This document shows, in pieces, positions 59,052-64,000 of a stretch of 64,000 nucleotides of DNA. The DNA is from Clitoria ternatea (taxonomy: Eukaryota > Streptophyta > Magnoliopsida > Fabales > Fabaceae): the NCBI GenBank assembly GCA_037962975.1, contig CM075670.1, positions 86,121,501 through 86,185,500 of the forward strand. Direction: 5' to 3'. The translations under genes and the position numbers were made by a program. Within the stretch, counting starts at the first letter, position 1, and the number at the start of each line of letters is the position of its first letter. The notes under the pieces are model-generated. The model was not told the DNA's origin. It did not search any database and saw nothing but the letters and a program-made list of their open reading frames with translations.

Positions 59052-60374
59052 TGATAAGTGATAAATAAGCATTGATTTCATGATTCAATTGAACTTATTT
59101 TGTAAATAATTTAATTAAATTGATGAATAAGTGAAAGGAAATTGAGCATGATTCTATTATGATGGATACATGGTATAAAAGAGAAAACATTGTCAAAACT
59201 CTTGAAGAAATGTAAGAAGTTCAAGAAGAAATCAAGGAAAGCAAGAACAAATCAAGTCAACACACTTAGTCATGAAGAATTAAGTTTAAAGCATGAAATA
59301 CCAGCGTCTCACGCTTAATGTGCGCTTGAGCGAGAAGAATTAAAGCATCAGACCCCCTTCACGCTTAAGCGTGGGAAAGAGACGCTTGGGCACGAGACTT
59401 GCACACTTGGGCGTGATACCAGAGGCTTGAGCATGGCACAATTTGAATATCAAGCTTAAAGGGGCGCTCAAGCGTAAGCACAAACAGAAGCATCAAACCT
59501 CCCACACGTAAGCAAAGAATGAGGAGCTTGAGCGTGACTTCAAATTCAAGCGTGGGTCAAGCATAAACAAATAGTGAACATCAAGGCCTCTCACACTTGA
59601 GCATGACCACCTGCGCTCAAGCATGATTTGTACAGAATGGGTCCTTTAATTTAGTATTAGCCAATGGTGCAATCCCAACGCATCCATTTTTGCGTGTTTC
59701 TACATGTTTCTGAGCACTCCTGCATGGGCCATCAATAAGTGGGATCTCGCTTAAGCAAAGGAAAGATGAGCTTGAGTGAGACTTTCATTATAAAAATAGA
59801 GGATAGTAGAAAAGAGGGGATTAATCATCAGATCACATCAAAATCTTAGCTCTTCTTCACCATTCAAAACATAGAGAGATTCAGTAAGGAATTTGAAATT
59901 CATGTCTAGCTAAACTCTCCATTGGGGTTGGTGGTAATTACTTCAAACCCAACCTACTGTTGTTGTATCTTTACATGTATGGCAATGAGAATTAATGGTT
60001 TTTATGTTTCATTCTATGCTTAATTCTTGAGAATACTTGATCACTATTTTCTTGATTTTGGTTTTTCTTAAGTATATTGGGAAATAACTTTTGGAAACAG
60101 ACCTTAATTAAATGCTTGTTGTAAGTAGCTACTAGGGATGGAATCTAATGCAAAAAAGTCTAAACAATTGATCGATAATACTGGAGTGATTCCAAAGCGA
60201 TTGAGGGACCAACGATTTGGAATCACTCTTATAAATTTTGTAGTCAAGGGATTGATGCAAATGACTTTGATTGTGACATAAAAATTATTATTTCAAAGTC
60301 CATACATGTAGATTTACACAACATAGGGAAGGTGAGATAGATGACACCAACCCCAGTTTCATTCACTTGATTTC
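59052..60374 (+). repeat. Athila-like LTR, solo or truncated (right end unclear)
   Basis: Begins TGATAAGTG, like the LTR of F. It carries an array of CGCTTGAGCG-type palindromes (about 59311-59624 and 59745-59780), a TATA box (TATAAAAATA, 59789-59798), a leader and a region ending with CCAACCCCAG before the LTR of G. No PBS or interior follows, so it is a solo LTR or was cut by the insertion of G. No target duplication was found. Confidence 0.5.
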
Positions 60375-60659
60375 TGATGATGCATAATTTATCCTTAATT
60401 CTTCACTTTAAATGTGTATAATTTGCCATCACTTATTGTGTAATATATTGTATTTTAACATATTTTCATTATTTGAGCTTTATTTAATATTTGATTTTAA
60501 AATGAATTAAGGATTAATTTTTAATAAATGTTAGCTTTTTCTTATTTTGTAGTGTATGATTGAGCCTGTAATTGAAAAATAATTACCACAGGTCAAACGG
60601 AAGAAGCCACGCCTCAAGAAATGGTCAAAAGTGTAAGAAAAGCACCAGAACAGGTCTGG

Positions 60660-60897
60660 GAATCGATTCACCAACCTGGGAATCAATTCCTACACAAAAT
60701 AAAAGCCAAGAATCAATTCATGCACCCTGGGAATCGATTCATATAGCTGGGAATCGATTCCCACCCCCCTTAGGAATTGATTCATGGAGTTTCAAAGGCC
60801 TGGGAATCGATTCATCTCACTGGGAATCGATTCCTGCGTGAAGTTTGCCCAAAATTTGCCTTGATGAATCGATTCCTACCCCTTTATGAATCGATTC
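60660..60897 (+). repeat. Phased GAATCGATTC palindrome array in the G LTR
   Basis: Ten decamers (seven perfect GAATCGATTC, two GAATCAATTC, one GAATTGATTC) start at 60660, 60680, 60710, 60731, 60751, 60773, 60804, 60824, 60866 and 60888. Steps are 20, 30, 21, 20, 22, 31, 20, 42, 22 bp, close to whole multiples of a helical turn. Confidence 0.93.
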
Positions 60898-61015
60898 ATC
60901 TAGTGGAAACATTAGATAAGGCATTATGAATTTGGAATCAGCATTGAACGATTATTAACTACGCACTAACATTCCACTTGACATTTTTAATTGTATCCGG
61001 CACCATTTCTTCTCC

Positions 61016-61023
61016 TATAAATA
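61016..61023 (+). promoter_or_regulatory. TATA box of the G LTR
   Basis: TATAAATA, about 120 bp after the palindrome array and before a CTTCTT-rich leader. Confidence 0.65.
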
Positions 61024-61971
61024 GGAAGGATTGCAAGCTTGAAAATGCACCCCATTCCTTCAGAGAAACCATTCATTCTTTCTCTTCTTCTTCTCCGTTT
61101 CTTCTTCTTCTTCCTTCAGTTATTCATTTCCAGGTTAGGTTCTTTTTATTTTTAGTTTATTTTAATTATGGAGGGCTAAAACCCCTAGATTGATTTTCTT
61201 GGAGAATATTGTAATATAATTTTGAGGTTCTTGTTTTTAATATAGTATGCTTTTATTATTGTTTATTTCTTCATAATCTTACTCTGCTTATTTAATTCCA
61301 TTTTATTTAATTAAATTTGTATGCTTAATCGGTTTAATTATTCAAATGGAATAAAATATGATTTTAAATTAAAATGGATTAAAGAAATATGTATGCTTAA
61401 TGAATATTTTCATAATCACTTTTAATAATTATGGTTTGCTTAATTCCATAATTTGAGAATAGATTATGTATGTAGGCGATGTTCTTACATATGCTCAATA
61501 ATTCCTAGATTTTACGATCTTGACTCCTTTTTCTTAATTAGGATGCTTGATTAAAATATTCATTTTTAAATGAAAGTAAAGGAATTATGAATTAAAAAAG
61601 ACGCTTAGTTGATTAATTCAAATTGAGTTAAGAAATCAACAGTAATAAAAGTGTACAAATTATCTTTAGTGAACCAAGGATAAATTTAATTACAATACTC
61701 CAAGAAAATCAATCGCTTGTTATTTATTGTTTCAAATCTTATATTTACTTTGTTTTGATTTTTATTGTAACAACCAATCAATCAAACCCCCTAATTGTAA
61801 TTGTATATTTGTTGAATTTTTGTTTGTAAAAATTAATTTTAAACTTGATTTTCCTAAATTTTTATGTTGATCCTTGAGAGAACGACCTAGGTTGACACCC
61901 TAGTACTACATTAATTAATTTTAATGTACTAATTTGACGGAACCACGACTGTAATCAAAATCGTCAAATTT

Positions 61972-61991
61972 TGGTGCCACAGCCGAGGATC
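61972..61991 (+). other. Element G primer-binding site
   Basis: TGGTGCCACAGCCGAGGATC, at the same offset from the LTR end as the PBS of F. The matching tRNA was not identified. The leader to the gag start (61992-62161) is AT-rich with an AAT run. Confidence 0.7.
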
Positions 61992-62161
61992 AACAATCTT
62001 TAGGAAAATTCATGTTTTAAATTAAATTTTTTTGTATAAATTGAAAAATTAAAAAGTAATAATAATAATAAAAAAATTTCTTTTCTTTGTTTATTTTGTT
62101 CCTTTTGTATGATTTAGGATTCTTATGATTTATTGCTCATGATCATCAAATATCTTATTGT

Positions 62162-64000
62162 ATGCTATGTATGACTAGAAGAACTTTTGAGCATTTATAT
62201 TCATTTGATCCTGAAATTGATAAAACTTTTCATAGATTAATTAGAGAAGCTAGATTTAATAATAACTTTATGGATATTGATAGTGATAGTATCTCATCTA
62301 AATCTACTGAAAGTACTACTGCTAGTTTTTTTGATATGGCTGAACCCCGTGAAAGAACTCTTAGAGAACTAGCTGCACCTGAATTCACATACGAAAATTT
62401 ATGTATTCAATAATGAAACCCCAAAACGTTCAAGAAGACCATGTCTATCTTAAAGTGTTTCCTCATTCTTTAGAGGGTGTTGCTAAGTATTGGCTACACT
62501 ACCTTGCTCTAAGATCAATTACAAGTTGGAATGACTTAAAGAAAATGTTCTTGGAAAAGTTCTTTCCTGCCTCTAGAGCAACTGCAATCCGTAAGGACAT
62601 ATCTGGCATTAGGCAACTATCTGGAGAAAGTCTTTATGAGTATTGGGAAAGATTCAAGAAACTCTGTGCAAGTTGCCCTCACCACCAAATTTCTGAAAAA
62701 CTTCTTCTTCAGTACTTCTATGAAGGTCTACACCACGTTGATCGCAACATGATTGATGCGGCAAGTGGAGGAGCTTTAGGAGATATGACTATTGCTGAAG
62801 CAAGGAACTTGATTGAAAAGATGGCATCCAACTCTCAACAATTCGGTGTGAGAAATGATTCTTTCAAACCCATGTTTGATTCAAACTCTAATTTATCTGG
62901 AATTAAATTAGAGAGCAAACTTGATGCTCTTACCACTCTGGTTACACAATTAGTAGTAAATCAAAAATCCATGACTGCTAAAGTATATGGCATCTGCTCT
63001 TCACAAGAGCACCCCACTAATTGTTGTCCTTCTCTACAAGAAAAGGATAATAATAGTCCCCAAGCCTATGCAGCTAACATCTACCATGATAGACCTTCAC
63101 CACAACAACAACATAACCATGATCTTTCCACCAACAGATACAACCCAGGTTGGAGGAACCATCCAAACTTGAGATAGGGTAATCAACAACAAAATCCCCA
63201 ACCTCCATTTCAAAGCAAGACACCAACCTTCCGAAGACCTACACCTCAACCATCCATAAGTGGTCCTTATTTGGAAGAACTAGTGAAACAAATGGCTGCA
63301 CAGAACTTAGAGTATCAACAGAGGAATGATGCTACCATCCAGAGTTTAAGCAACCAAATTGGGCAACTGGCTTCATCATTGAGCCAGTTACAATCTCAAA
63401 ACTCTAACAAATTACCATCTCAACCAGCTGTAAATCCCAGAAATATGAGTGTGATTCAGTTAAGATCAGGTAAGAACCTTGAAGTACCCATACCCAAGGA
63501 ACCTGAGAAACAAACAACTGAGCCTGCAATAGTTGAGAATGATGTACCCTCTTCAAGCACAAGAAAGTCTGAGATTCAACCACCCCAAATTCCACCTCAT
63601 ATCCCTCTTCCTTTCCCACCTAAAGTAATTCCAAGTAAGAAGATAGAAGAAGTGGATAAAGAAATTTTGGATACTTTCAGGAAAGTGGAAGTGAATATAC
63701 CTCTTCTTGATGCAATCAAACAAATTCCCAAGTATGCCAAATTTATGAAAAAGTTGTGTACTCACAAGAGGAGACTCAAAGGCAATGAAAGGATAAGCAT
63801 GGGAAGGAATGTATCTGCACTGCTTGGTAAGGAAGTTCTAAATATTTCTGAGAAATGCAAAGATCCAGGTACGTTCACTATACCCTGTATCATAGGCAAC
63901 AACAAATTTGAAAATTGCATGTTAGATTTAGGAGCTTCAATAAATGTTATGCCTATGTCTGTTTTCAAATCTTTGTCTCTTGGAAATTTACAACCTACTG
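62162..64000 (+). pseudogene. Element G gag and protease (Athila-type, broken, partial)
   Basis: First frame 62162-62413: N-terminus to TLRELAAPEFTYENLCIQ. At about 62405-62411 the frame changes and roughly 40 residues of capsid normally found here are missing, indicating a small deletion. Second frame from 62401: STMKPQ-like start, SLEGVAKYWLHYL, SWNDLKKMFLEKFFPASR, GESLYEYWERFKKLCASCPHHQ, DAASGGALGDMT and EKMASNSQQF, all conserved Athila capsid wording. TAG at 63175 interrupts it; the same frame then runs open to the window end through a Gln/Pro-rich linker to the protease active site DLGASINVMP (~63926-63955). The zinc-finger-like CX9C stretch near 62991-63030 (YGICSSQEHPTNCC) has lost the usual spacing. 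RT and integrase would lie outside the window. Confidence 0.88.

Larger units (their letters stand above)
60375..61966 (+). repeat. Element G 5' LTR
   Basis: About 1.6 kb. It contains ten GAATCGATTC-type palindromes (60660-60897), a TATA box (61016-61023), a pyrimidine-rich leader start and a long AT-rich U5. The end is fixed by the PBS, the start less surely. Confidence 0.7.
60375..64000 (+). mobile_element. Element G: Athila-like element, 5' part (runs off window)
   Basis: 5' LTR (60375-61966), PBS (61972) and gag-protease to the window end. The LTR start is tentative, chosen for TGATGATGC; the end TCGTCA is supported by the PBS 5 nt downstream. The gag wording is Athila-type. Confidence 0.8.

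Noticed and set aside
60572..60841. 89-codon frame with repeated GIDS/ESIP peptides
   Set aside because: Direct translation of the GAATCGATTC palindrome array.

Overview
The window is plant nuclear heterochromatin. It is a nest of LTR retrotransposons with no recognisable host gene, no rRNA or tRNA gene and no CRISPR array. Evidence for a plant is the set of Ty3/gypsy chromoviruses and Athila-type elements, 1.6-4 kb LTRs, plant tRNA-iMet and tRNA-Asp primer-binding sites, and AT-rich DNA carrying CpG-rich short palindromes. My best guess is a phaseoloid legume such as Vigna or Phaseolus; this rests on the style of the LTR sequence and is weak.

Layout. (B) 1-9650, minus strand: a LARD-like non-autonomous element with a ~4.0 kb LTR and a 3.5 kb non-coding interior; the left end lies outside the window. 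(A) An old, dead chromovirus of Reina/CRM type, plus strand, interrupted: protease-RT at 9651-11289 and RNase H-integrase at 54421-55987. Inside A lies a Tekay/Del-type family C. C' is a 5'-truncated pol fragment at 11290-13053, followed directly by a full C element at 13054-54420, so the two share an LTR. Three further elements sit inside C: F (14960-21798, Athila-like, no pol) in its 5' LTR; D (24120-35042, Tekay-like with chromodomain) in its gag; E (40632-51810, close relative of D) in its 3' LTR. D, E and F each have perfect 5-bp target-site duplications, and for E and F the other C LTR shows the empty site. To the right of A lie 56578-60374, repetitive and unassigned LTR-like DNA, and (G) 60375-64000, the 5' LTR, gag and protease of an Athila-like element running off the window.

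How the parts relate. B, D and E share LTR modules, the PBS, the PPT and an oriented heptamer, so B could move using D/E-type proteins. Every coding region is broken (stops, frameshifts, lost catalytic residues), yet the LTR pairs differ by only about 1-1.5% by eye, which suggests a recent insertion burst and rapid decay.

Most interesting signals. (1) A dense array of 11-19-nt perfect hairpins, nearly all with a 3-nt G-rich loop closed by T-A, lies in the transcribed leader of B and E, and a second such array lies in the B interior. (2) Arrays of 10-14-bp imperfect palindromes spaced about 20-21 bp or multiples of it occur in at least four LTR families with otherwise unrelated sequence. (3) The heptamer CCGAGTG is heavily over-represented and strand-biased throughout the B/D/E family, in all three codon phases. 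Counts and spacings were made by hand and should be recomputed.
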